A stretch of DNA of 32,794 bases, taken from positions 11,721 through 44,514 of the forward strand of contig HF987951.1 of the NCBI GenBank assembly GCA_000431835.1, written 5' to 3'. Each line of letters starts with the position of its first letter. Positions within the stretch are counted from its first letter, which is position 1. Positions 15,537 through 22,981 of the stretch are shown here, piece after piece. A program made the position numbers and the translations under genes. The DNA comes from Succinatimonas sp. CAG:777 (GTDB taxonomy: Bacteria; Pseudomonadota; Gammaproteobacteria; Enterobacterales; Succinivibrionaceae). The notes below the pieces were generated by a model. It did not search any database, was not told the DNA's origin, and saw only the letters and a list, made by a program, of their open reading frames with translations.

Positions 15537-16601
15537 TTATGATTTTCGGTTTAACAGATATACAGCAAAGCCTGCAAAGATGACTGTTGCAAATGAGGCT
15601 CCTACAATTGGAGGAACACCATATACAATGGAGAATGGTGCTACAATCTGATTTAGAACGTAATAACCAAAGCCTAATGAAATACCAGATAAAATTCTAG
15701 CGCCCATATTCATTGAACGTAATGGTCCGAAAATGGTTGATAAAGCCAAAAGTAACATTACCAACATCACCATTGGAGACATAAACTTGTTGTATAAAGC
15801 TAGACGGTAGCGAGATGAATCCACACCATTGTGCTCAATGTAATTGATGTAATCATAAAGCTGAAATACAGACAAGTTCTCAGAGACTTCACTTAATACT
15901 TCAATTCTCTTTAAGTTAATACCAATCTGCCATACCTGCTTTGCAATATTCTCGTGAACAGTTCCTGCATCAGTAAGGGTTACTTTATTAACATCATACA
16001 TTACCCACTGGTCATTCTCATATTTGCCAATACGAGCATGACTATATGACTTTAACTTGTTATCATCGACTTCATAACGGACGACGCCCATTAACATATT
16101 GCCGTTGACAATACCTAGAATACCGATGTAATTATTGCCCTCTTTAATCCAAGTACCATTTGTGGTCAAAGAGACACCTACGTTCATAGATGCCTTATCA
16201 AAATTCTCTTCAGCAATTTTCTCAAGTCTAGGAGTTACAAATTCACCTATGCATAAGATCACAATGATTAAAGGAATGATGCTTTTTACGCAGGATACAC
16301 CGATATTCAACTTAGACAGACCAATTGATTGCAGGATAATGATCTCAGAATTTCTTGCCATCAATCCAAGACCTACTACACCGCCAATCAGAATTGATAC
16401 AGGGAAGAAAGTTACACAGATACCAGGTATCTTGTACATTACATACTTTACAACGAATAAGAAATCAATGGAGCCACGACCTATGTAACGTAATGCATCA
16501 ATAAAAGTGATAAGTCCTGCAAACAGGGTCATACATACCGCTACTAGCAGCACTGCCATAATGATATTTTTGCCTACATATCTATCAAGAATTCCGTACA
16601 T
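15537..16601 (-). CDS. lptG: LPS export ABC transporter permease LptG
   Basis: 354 residues (E. coli 360). Inner-membrane permease that with LptF and the ATPase LptB extracts lipopolysaccharide from the inner membrane and passes it to LptC-LptA. The start GILDRYVGKNIIMAV, the first membrane bundle with FFPVSILIGGVVGLGLMARNSEIIILQSIGLS (the LptB coupling region), a periplasmic beta-jellyroll domain (about 125-265) including NGTWIKEGNNYIGI, and the last bundle LALSTIFGPLRSMNMGARILSGISLGFGYYVLNQI all align with LptG rather than LptF. GGAG lies about 11 nt before the ATG. In E. coli lptF and lptG are adjacent; here an AraC-family gene on the other strand separates them, so lptG needs its own promoter. 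Confidence 0.96.
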   Translation of the reverse strand: MYGILDRYVGKNIIMAVLLVAVCMTLFAGLITFIDALRYIGRGSIDFLFVVKYVMYKIPGICVTFFPVSILIGGVVGLGLMARNSEIIILQSIGLSKLNIGVSCVKSIIPLIIVILCIGEFVTPRLEKIAEENFDKASMNVGVSLTTNGTWIKEGNNYIGILGIVNGNMLMGVVRYEVDDNKLKSYSHARIGKYENDQWVMYDVNKVTLTDAGTVHENIAKQVWQIGINLKRIEVLSEVSENLSVFQLYDYINYIEHNGVDSSRYRLALYNKFMSPMVMLVMLLLALSTIFGPLRSMNMGARILSGISLGFGYYVLNQIVAPFSIVYGVPPIVGASFATVIFAGFAVYLLNRKS

Positions 16602-16716
16602 AGATTTTTATACTCCATTCAATTAGCAGTATTTTAACATACGAAGTCCTAAAACACTTAGTTCATAAAGTAATAGAACATATTCTGAACAAATGCACTT
16701 AAACGTAAAATTTTGC

Positions 16717-16770
16717 TTTATCAAAAAGTTAGGCAATAAATTTAATTCTTGAGCTAATTTTTTTGATAAA
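16717..16770. repeat. Perfect 11-bp inverted repeat in the lptG / araC-type spacer
   Basis: TTTATCAAAAA (16717-16727) and TTTTTGATAAA (16760-16770), separated by 32 bp. The inner flanks GTTAG and CTAA extend the complementarity. AT-only stem without a downstream T-run, so more like an operator or loop anchor than a terminator. Confidence 0.4.
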
Positions 16771-16965
16771 AAAGGCGATTAAATCTTTATTTTATGTTGC
16801 ATCTATTGATAACATAGTGACTGTAAGCTCATCAATTTATGCATGTAGCTTATTTTAATTAATGTAATATATATATCGTGTATTATTATTTCATGATAAA
16901 AAATTTTTTCGAATAAGTGTAAAATCTAGATATTAGCGTTTAGCTTTGAATTTTTTCAGAACACA

Positions 16966-16980
16966 TCGATTACTAATCGA
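16966..16980. repeat. Short dyad upstream of the AraC-family gene
   Basis: TCGATT-ACT-AATCGA, perfect 6-bp arms, about 60 bp before the start codon, a usual operator distance. Confidence 0.35.
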
Positions 16981-16992
16981 AAGTTCAATAAA

Positions 16993-17028
16993 GGCTTTAT
17001 AACAATTAAAAATAAAAAAGATAAAGCC
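16993..17028 (+). repeat. Inverted repeat immediately before the AraC-family start
   Basis: GGCTTTAT (16993-17000) and ATAAAGCC (17021-17028) with a 20-nt A-rich loop, ending 11 nt before the ATG at 17040, where a ribosome-binding site would be expected but is not evident. Confidence 0.4.
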
Positions 17029-17039
17029 CTTAAAGTTGT

Positions 17040-17942
17040 ATGCAAATTATGAAAACAAATTATCCAATACCTGTTAGAGAGAGAACAATTAACTTTCCTT
17101 TTGAATACTATCATTATGATAAAACTAATGAGTTCTTCGTTGTGCCTTTTCATTACCATGAAGATCAGCAGTTATTCAGAGTGATAAAGGGAAGTGTTAC
17201 CATTTCAGCAAATTCTCATCTCATTACATTAAACGAAGGTGACTGTAGTGTTATAGATGCTTATGCAGTTCATGCTTGCCAGCCTTGCTCTGAGGATACT
17301 GAGTATGAATCCATTACCTTTAATCTAAGAGATATTTATGATCTCTCAATGCCTCACTACTCAATCATCAAGATGGTGGTGACTCATCAGCTAGTAGTAC
17401 AGACCTTTTTCACTCAAGATAGCGATAAAGTCATCACTGATGTAATTGAAGACATCTTCAGACACGTTCATGATGACGATTTGTGCACAAGTATTAGGCT
17501 GATCGGTAAGCTCACTAACTTGTTTACACTTATTGTTGAAAGAAACAATTACATTCTCTATGACAACGAAGTTGCAGGTCGTTTCTACAAACACTTTACC
17601 AAGGCAAATAATGTCTTTAGATATATCTTTGATAACTACACAAAGGATATCACCCTTGAGGATATGTCAAAGTCTGTAGATTTATCAGAAAAGTATTTCT
17701 GTAAATTCTTTAAAGAGCTTACAAGTTACAGACCAATGGAATATCTAAACAAGTTCAGAACCGAGGTAGCTGCTATCGAACTTACCACTACCTTAGACAG
17801 CATCAATGAAGTGGCCAAAAGATGTGGATTTAAAGATCCTTGCTACTTTACAAAGCTTTTTAAGAGATTTGTTGGTGTTTCACCTAGAGAGTACAGAGAA
17901 AATCATCCTAATCGCATAACTTACGCATATAACAACAATTAA
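17040..17942 (+). CDS. AraC-family transcriptional regulator
   Basis: 300 residues. The N-terminal half is a cupin-type ligand-sensing domain: FHYHEDQQLFRVIKGSVTI (about 37-55), LNEGDCSVIDAYAVHACQP (64-82) and ESITFNL. The C-terminal about 100 residues carry the two helix-turn-helix units, ITLEDMSKSVDLSEKYFCKFFKEL and the signature INEVAKRCGFKDPCYFTKLFKRFVGVSPREYR. Such proteins are usually activators of carbon-source or stress genes. The ligand is unknown. ATG at 17049 (MKTNYP) is an equally possible start, as neither has a clear ribosome-binding site. The gene lies on the opposite strand between lptG and lptF, convergent with lptF. Nothing in the neighbourhood identifies a target. Confidence 0.92.
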   Translation: MQIMKTNYPIPVRERTINFPFEYYHYDKTNEFFVVPFHYHEDQQLFRVIKGSVTISANSHLITLNEGDCSVIDAYAVHACQPCSEDTEYESITFNLRDIYDLSMPHYSIIKMVVTHQLVVQTFFTQDSDKVITDVIEDIFRHVHDDDLCTSIRLIGKLTNLFTLIVERNNYILYDNEVAGRFYKHFTKANNVFRYIFDNYTKDITLEDMSKSVDLSEKYFCKFFKELTSYRPMEYLNKFRTEVAAIELTTTLDSINEVAKRCGFKDPCYFTKLFKRFVGVSPREYRENHPNRITYAYNNN

Positions 17943-17965
17943 GACTTTTGCCTATATTTTCAACC

Positions 17966-17994
17966 AAAAATGCAGCTTTAAGCTGCATTTTTTT
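17966..17994. terminator. Bidirectional intrinsic terminator between the AraC-family gene and lptF
   Basis: AAAAATGCAGCT (17966-17977), loop TTA, AGCTGCATTTTT (17981-17992), then TT. The A-run on the left makes it work for lptF transcripts too. Confidence 0.88.
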
Positions 17995-18035
17995 GTCATA
18001 TTGAGAAAAGGTAAATTTCTGACAAGCTGTAGTTT

Positions 18036-19154
18036 TTAGCTACTTGCCTTTTGAGACTTTTTTGACTTCTTAACCTTTTTCTTAAGATCAATATTCAAAG
18101 GAATTGCTACAAAGATAAGATAAATAAGCGGTACGATATACATACCTGGATATAAAGGCAATTTTTCAGAATTTAGAAGATTTCGAATTGAAAGCAATAC
18201 TAAGTAATAACTTACAAACATTAAGATTGCAGGTCCTAATCTTGCAAACTTACCCTGTCGAGGGTTGATCATAGAAAGAGGAATTGCAAGAATTGCAAAG
18301 ATAAAACAACCTAAAACAGGAGCGATACGCCACTGTAATTCTACCTTTGATTTTACTTTATTTGAGGCAATCAAGTCTGTTGTAGAAATACCTTGTAGCA
18401 CATCATCTTTTAAATTGTTAGATCTATCAGCAGGAGCAGGAACAGCTAAGGTTTCATAGCTTGTCTTTTTCAAAGAACCATCTTTACCACTGGTCTGATA
18501 GAGATTACCTTCACCTAAGGTGAGCCATCTTACACCGTTTTCATCAGTGCGGATATAACCTGATTTAGCAATATTAAATACAGCTTCTTTATTTTTAATC
18601 ATCACTGTATTTAGATTCTTAATTACCACAACCTGCTCTAATGACTTATCTTTCTTCTCACCACCGTTTACAGTCTGAATATAGATAGTATAGTCACCAA
18701 AATCAGAAAACTTTCCGCTTTCAATTGGCATATAGCTTGGGTTGTTCTGAGTGTTGTTACTCAATACTTTTTGTTCATAGGTAGCTTTTGGCATCAGATA
18801 CAAACAATTTACAGCAGTAAATGTAGCGGTGATTAAGGCAAGGAGCAAGCCTATCTTCATAAAAGTTACACCAGAAATACCAATTGATTTCATAACCACC
18901 ATTTCTGAGTCTGAAGACATTCTCGATAAAGAAACAATAATACCTACATACAAAGTCATTGGCAGTAAGATAAAACCTACTGACGGCATTGAATACAACA
19001 CTAGTTCTGACAAAATATTTACAGGAACAGAGCCAGATGATGCTTGTCCTAAAAGCTTAATCACTGTCTGACACAAAAATACTGTAAAAAGTACGGCAAA
19101 GCATACTACCTGAACTTTTAGGATGTCTTTGAAAATGTATCTGGTTAAAATCAA
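18036..19154 (-). CDS. lptF: LPS export ABC transporter permease LptF
   Basis: 372 residues (E. coli 366). Partner of LptG in the LptB2FG complex that powers lipopolysaccharide extraction. The N-terminus MILTRYIFKDILKVQ and LPMTLYVGIIVSLSRMSSDSEMVVMKSIGIS align with LptF; a periplasmic jellyroll domain (about 125-265) follows, then the last helices starting at WRIAPVLGCFIFAILAIPLSMINPRQGKFARLGPA. The start codon is TTG: an in-frame TAA lies five codons upstream and no ATG or GTG is available between, while AAAGGTG is well placed. It begins 70 bp after holB and probably is the last gene of a mltG-tmk-holB-lptF transcript. The C-terminus is Lys/Ser-rich. Confidence 0.95.
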   Translation of the reverse strand: MILTRYIFKDILKVQVVCFAVLFTVFLCQTVIKLLGQASSGSVPVNILSELVLYSMPSVGFILLPMTLYVGIIVSLSRMSSDSEMVVMKSIGISGVTFMKIGLLLALITATFTAVNCLYLMPKATYEQKVLSNNTQNNPSYMPIESGKFSDFGDYTIYIQTVNGGEKKDKSLEQVVVIKNLNTVMIKNKEAVFNIAKSGYIRTDENGVRWLTLGEGNLYQTSGKDGSLKKTSYETLAVPAPADRSNNLKDDVLQGISTTDLIASNKVKSKVELQWRIAPVLGCFIFAILAIPLSMINPRQGKFARLGPAILMFVSYYLVLLSIRNLLNSEKLPLYPGMYIVPLIYLIFVAIPLNIDLKKKVKKSKKSQKASS

Positions 19155-19224
19155 AACTATACACCTTTATTTACTATTCTTTTTAACAAGCAACACTTAA
19201 CCTTATCAATCAAAATGACTTGTT

Positions 19225-20349
19225 TTAGTTAGCCTTTGTCTTTAAAGCCTCAATCCAAGCTTTAATTAAAGCAATCGGAGCTCTGCTTGGGATCAAATTT
19301 CCATCAGCACGAATAAACTTAAGATCATTAAAAGCTTCAAATAAGTGTGTTGCGGGCAATCTGCACAATGCAGATAAATCAACTCCTGCTAAAAGGACCA
19401 ATTCTGAAGGCTTACATCTGGCCTTATATTTTAGCAGTTCTGTAACTAACTTTTGCAAGATATGAGCACACTCGAAAGAGGAAAGTGAATTTAGTAATTC
19501 TAATAGCTCATTTTCTTTGATATTTGCAAGATTTCTATCACAGCAAGAAATTACAGCTTCTAGTTTTTGCACCAACTCTTTAGCTACTTTATCTTGTTGT
19601 GCATAATAAATCTGTAGAGCGCCAGCGGGTGAACCGTCTGCAAGAGCAAGAGCAATCTTTGCTCTTTGTTCATCAAAATCGTCAACTACTCTTTGCTTTA
19701 GATATACTAAAGAGTCTTCAAGTTTTACAGATGGGATCTGAATTTTTATAGCTCGTGACAACAAAGTTGGAGGCAAATCCTCAAATGCTTTGGTAAGCAA
19801 AATGATCATGGTGTCATAAGGTGGCTCTTCAAAAGTTTTTAAAAGAGCATTTGAAGCTGATTCAAGCATGGTATGTGCATTTGAAATTACTGCAACTTTG
19901 CCATGAGAAAAAACAGAACCTTCTGCTACCCATTCGTTAAGCTTACGAATACCATCTACTCTTACACTTCTTGAGATATTGTTTTTAGCTCCGCTTGTAG
20001 AGAGGTATTCTTCAGGTGAAAAGGCTCCTTCCATATTTACTATAAGATCACGGAAGGAGTGAGATAAGTCTTCTCCCTTATCGCTTTCATCTGTAGTCGA
20101 ACTTAAAAGTGAAATAAAATCAGGATGAGAACCTGTTTCCAGTTCATTAAACATTAAACAGGACTTGCAACTATTGCAGTAATGATCCTCACGTCGATTA
20201 TGACACAGATAGAGCTTAGCGCATTCAATAGCTAATCTTGCACTTCCTAAATTAGGATTGCCAGCAATGATAAGAGAATGAGGAACTCTTCCCTGTAAAA
20301 GTGATTTTGAAAATATTGAAAAAGAGGATCTTAACCAGTTCTCAAGCAT
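19225..20349 (-). CDS. holB: DNA polymerase III delta' subunit
   Basis: 374 residues (E. coli 334). Clamp-loader subunit that with gamma/tau and delta loads the beta clamp at the replication fork. The zinc module Cys49-x8-Cys58-x2-Cys61-x2-Cys64 matches E. coli (50, 59, 62, 65). The P-loop position reads GNPNLGSARLA, lacking the GKT/S lysine as expected for the non-ATPase delta'. The KVAVISNAHTMLESASNALLKTFEEPP segment, including the sensor-1 region and the SRC-like arginine area (LLSRAIKIQIPS), is typical. The start overlaps the end of tmk by 8 nt (ATGCTTGA), a sign of translational coupling. The order mltG-tmk-holB is shared with E. coli. Confidence 0.94.
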   Translation of the reverse strand: MLENWLRSSFSIFSKSLLQGRVPHSLIIAGNPNLGSARLAIECAKLYLCHNRREDHYCNSCKSCLMFNELETGSHPDFISLLSSTTDESDKGEDLSHSFRDLIVNMEGAFSPEEYLSTSGAKNNISRSVRVDGIRKLNEWVAEGSVFSHGKVAVISNAHTMLESASNALLKTFEEPPYDTMIILLTKAFEDLPPTLLSRAIKIQIPSVKLEDSLVYLKQRVVDDFDEQRAKIALALADGSPAGALQIYYAQQDKVAKELVQKLEAVISCCDRNLANIKENELLELLNSLSSFECAHILQKLVTELLKYKARCKPSELVLLAGVDLSALCRLPATHLFEAFNDLKFIRADGNLIPSRAPIALIKAWIEALKTKAN

Positions 20350-20968
20350 TTAATTTATCCAAACAAGCGATTACATCATGGCTTACAGCTGAGATCTCCT
20401 TATGACCATCAACTACACTGACAAAGTCTTGATGAGCTTTTGCATATTCAAGATATGTATTACGAACGCGCTCAAAGAAATCAATTTGTGATAACTCAAA
20501 ACGGTCTAGCTCACCTCTGTTTCTTGCTCTTTGCATGCCAATCTTAGGATCAACATCAATGACGATAGTTAAATCTGGTCTAAAGTTTCCTAAAACGACT
20601 TTTCTAATAGCATTGATATCATCCATATTCATGCCTCTGCCACCGCCCTGATAGGCAACTGAAGACAAGTCATGGCGATCACAGATAACATCTGTGCCTG
20701 CGGATAATAAAGGCTTAATTACTGTTTCTACTAGTTGAGCGCGAGCTGCATACATCAAAAGAAGCTCTGTCTTATCGCACATATTGTCATCTTTTCTAGG
20801 AGTTTTTAATAAAGTTCTAATCTCCTCAGCAATAGGGGTACCACCAGGCTCTCTTAAACATACTACCTTGTGACCTTTTGCTTCCATATGCGCTTTAATA
20901 ACAGCAATTTGTGTTGATTTTCCAGAACCTTCAGTTCCTTCTAATGTGATAAATAAGCCTTTTTTCAT
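20342..20968 (-). CDS. tmk: Thymidylate kinase
   Basis: 208 residues, normal length. Phosphorylates dTMP to dTDP in the dTTP pathway. P-loop GTEGSGKS (11-18), the DRHDLSSVAYQGGGRGM segment that binds the nucleotide base and the LID-proximal arginine region RARNRGELDRFE are all present. The leading LFITLEG is typical of Tmk. ATG at 20968; the ribosome-binding site is weak. It overlaps holB by 8 nt and follows mltG by 91 bp. Confidence 0.96.
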   Translation of the reverse strand: MKKGLFITLEGTEGSGKSTQIAVIKAHMEAKGHKVVCLREPGGTPIAEEIRTLLKTPRKDDNMCDKTELLLMYAARAQLVETVIKPLLSAGTDVICDRHDLSSVAYQGGGRGMNMDDINAIRKVVLGNFRPDLTIVIDVDPKIGMQRARNRGELDRFELSQIDFFERVRNTYLEYAKAHQDFVSVVDGHKEISAVSHDVIACLDKLNA

Positions 20969-21059
20969 CGTTCTTTTCTAAATATTTTGTAATTCAAAAT
21001 AAAATTTCTTTAACCAAAGTAGGCGTATCTTACATTAAAGTTAAGATTTTGGTGATTGT

Positions 21060-22844
21060 TTAATCGACTTTAATTAAGATCTCATTCTTTTTTGATTCCA
21101 CCTTTACTGGTGTTTCTTTTTTAAATGCATCTTTTTGAATTTGCCTAATTTTTGCAATTCTGTCAGTTTCATTATTGTTAGTTTTTGAAGACACCACACT
21201 CTTATTTTGTTTTAAAGACTTTTCTTTTATGCTCACTTGAGTGCTGTTATCTTCCTTTACAGTTGCATTGTTAGATGGGTCATCAGACTTTTGCTCTTCA
21301 GCTTTAGTTACTTTATCGTTAGCTTTATCTTCTTTTGCCTTTACTTCTTTGTTTTCTTTACTGTTTTGAGAATTTTGCCCCTTTGCCTTATTCTCTTTAT
21401 TAGCATTATTCTCTTTCTTGTCAGAAGTCTCTTTTACAGTTTGAGTTTTAGAGTTATTGTTGTTTACATTCTTATCATTAGTTTTACTCTTTTCAACTGC
21501 AGTCTTGTTGTCTTTCTTTTCGGTAGATTTACTATCAGCAGTTTTACCATCAGATTTAAATACATTTTTATTGTTATCAGACTTGCTATCATCATTCTTT
21601 GTCTTACTTGCAACTTTTGCCTTATCGCTTGAGTTTTTGTTCCTGTCCTGACTTACACCAGTGTTATTGTTCTGAGCTTCATTCTCAGCTTCAATTAACT
21701 CATCCTGACTAGAATCAGCAATTTGCTGCTGTTTTAAATATTCAGCAACTCTCTTTCTGTAAGACACAACTGCCCTGTTATGTTCATCTAAGGTGCTGCT
21801 AAAAGAATGACCTTCTTTTGGAGATACTCCTTTAGCTACAAAGTACAAAGATTTTGAATTCTCAGGATGCAAAGCTGCAAGAATTGATTTTTCCTGGGGC
21901 ATACAAATTGGGGTTGGAGGCAGACCAGATCTTGTATAGGTGTTATAAGGTGTGTCAGTTTTTAAATGCTTTTTGGTAAGCTTACCCGTAAAGTTACGGC
22001 TTACACCATACATCACTGCAGGATCTGTTTGCAGACGCATCTGCTTTTGTAGTCTGTTTTTAAAAACAGATGAAACTTTACTGCGCTCTTCATCTAAAAA
22101 AGTTTCCCTTTCGATGAGAGAAGCCAGGATCAAAGCCTCATAGGGAGTCGTAATAAAATCATTAGGTTCTCTGTTTTCCCACTCTTTTTTAAGGAGCTTA
22201 ACCTGATTTATCATGCCTCGTTTGAAGAGGTTATACAAAGGAGATTTTTCATACATAGGATATGTAGCAGGAGCTACAAGGCCTTCGAAATTATCCTTTG
22301 GACCGCCTATAAATTCTAAAAGCTCAGGTTGCTCTGAAAAAACATCTTCCATGAACTTTTTATGATCTTTTATAAGTGAGTAAAACTTCTTGTCATCAAC
22401 CTTGCGTTTACTGATGTTATTTAAGATCTTTGATAAATTTGCACCTTCTACTACAGTAAAAGTAGGATAGATTTTCTCTACTACATTTCCTGCGACCATA
22501 TCTTTTAAGATATCTAAAAGACTCTTTTTGCCATCCACTAAGTACTGTCCTTTCTGAACAGCAGAATACTCTTTATGGAAACGCAAATACATATGATCGA
22601 TTTGCTTTTCAATAGGATTAGTTACAAACGCATTCACAACGGTTGATGCGTTATCTCCTGTTTTTAAGGAATAAAGCTGTTCTTTATAGATAGCAGGAGA
22701 CTTTTGAAATGAGTTTATTGACAGGTAAACGACAACACAAAATCCACCTATTGTCACTACTATTAAAGCTAGACAAATTAACAATAGACGACGATACCGC
22801 ATGAGAACACTACTGTTCTTCTTATTTGAATTTAACTGACTCAT
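21060..22844 (-). CDS. mltG: Endolytic murein transglycosylase MltG with a long low-complexity C-terminal tail
   Basis: 594 residues against about 340 for E. coli MltG. Membrane-anchored enzyme that cuts nascent glycan strands and so sets their length. One membrane helix (about 17-43), a LysM-like periplasmic region, then the YceG catalytic domain: ALILASLIERET with the expected catalytic Glu245, VFKNRLQKQMRLQTDPAVMYG, DTPYNTYTRSGLPPTPIC, ILAALHPENSKSLYFVAKG and HSFSSTLDEHNRAV. The family domain ends near residue 370. Residues 371-594 are a disordered stretch rich in Lys, Asn, Ser, Asp, Glu and Thr, with no domain I recognise. Start choice: ATG 22844 has no ribosome-binding site and lies 7 nt after a TATAAT; Met15 (22802) is an alternative that keeps the membrane helix. 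Confidence 0.93.
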   Translation of the reverse strand: MSQLNSNKKNSSVLMRYRRLLLICLALIVVTIGGFCVVVYLSINSFQKSPAIYKEQLYSLKTGDNASTVVNAFVTNPIEKQIDHMYLRFHKEYSAVQKGQYLVDGKKSLLDILKDMVAGNVVEKIYPTFTVVEGANLSKILNNISKRKVDDKKFYSLIKDHKKFMEDVFSEQPELLEFIGGPKDNFEGLVAPATYPMYEKSPLYNLFKRGMINQVKLLKKEWENREPNDFITTPYEALILASLIERETFLDEERSKVSSVFKNRLQKQMRLQTDPAVMYGVSRNFTGKLTKKHLKTDTPYNTYTRSGLPPTPICMPQEKSILAALHPENSKSLYFVAKGVSPKEGHSFSSTLDEHNRAVVSYRKRVAEYLKQQQIADSSQDELIEAENEAQNNNTGVSQDRNKNSSDKAKVASKTKNDDSKSDNNKNVFKSDGKTADSKSTEKKDNKTAVEKSKTNDKNVNNNNSKTQTVKETSDKKENNANKENKAKGQNSQNSKENKEVKAKEDKANDKVTKAEEQKSDDPSNNATVKEDNSTQVSIKEKSLKQNKSVVSSKTNNNETDRIAKIRQIQKDAFKKETPVKVESKKNEILIKVD

Positions 22845-22851
22845 AGATAAG

Positions 22852-22857
22852 ATTATA
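22852..22857 (-). promoter_or_regulatory. -10 element directly before mltG
   Basis: Minus-strand TATAAT ends 7 nt before the mltG ATG, so transcription from it would start at or next to the start codon. No good -35 hexamer; an inverted repeat surrounds that position. Confidence 0.4.
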
Positions 22858-22859
22858 GA

Positions 22860-22900
22860 TGATAATTTTGACTTTAGTTATCCAAAAATCAAAATTATCA
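22860..22900. repeat. Perfect 12-bp inverted repeat upstream of mltG
   Basis: TGATAATTTTGA (22860-22871) and TCAAAATTATCA (22889-22900) with a 17-bp centre. It lies immediately upstream of the -10 element and spans the -35 position, so an operator is the simplest reading; the AT-rich stem without a T-run argues against a terminator for the upstream gene. Confidence 0.55.
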
Positions 22901-22981
22901 CAGAAAGGATTTTCACTAGTAAATGCAAAATCTGACAACAGACTATTTTAGATCACAGACAGCTTATCTAAAATGACTTGT

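Larger units (their letters stand above)
16602..17039. other. Divergent region between lptG and the AraC-family gene
   Basis: 438 bp, very AT-rich, no gene. It contains three inverted repeats: a perfect 11-bp pair (TTTATCAAAAA / TTTTTGATAAA, 16717-16770), a short dyad TCGATT-ACT-AATCGA (16966-16980), and GGCTTTAT / ATAAAGCC (16993-17028) just before the araC-type gene. No strong promoter stands out for either gene. Confidence 0.55.

Noticed and set aside
21237..21632. 131-codon plus-strand frame with a Phe/Ile/Val-rich, membrane-like product
   Set aside because: It is the antisense of the Lys/Asn/Ser-rich tail of MltG, whose reverse complement automatically yields hydrophobic residues.
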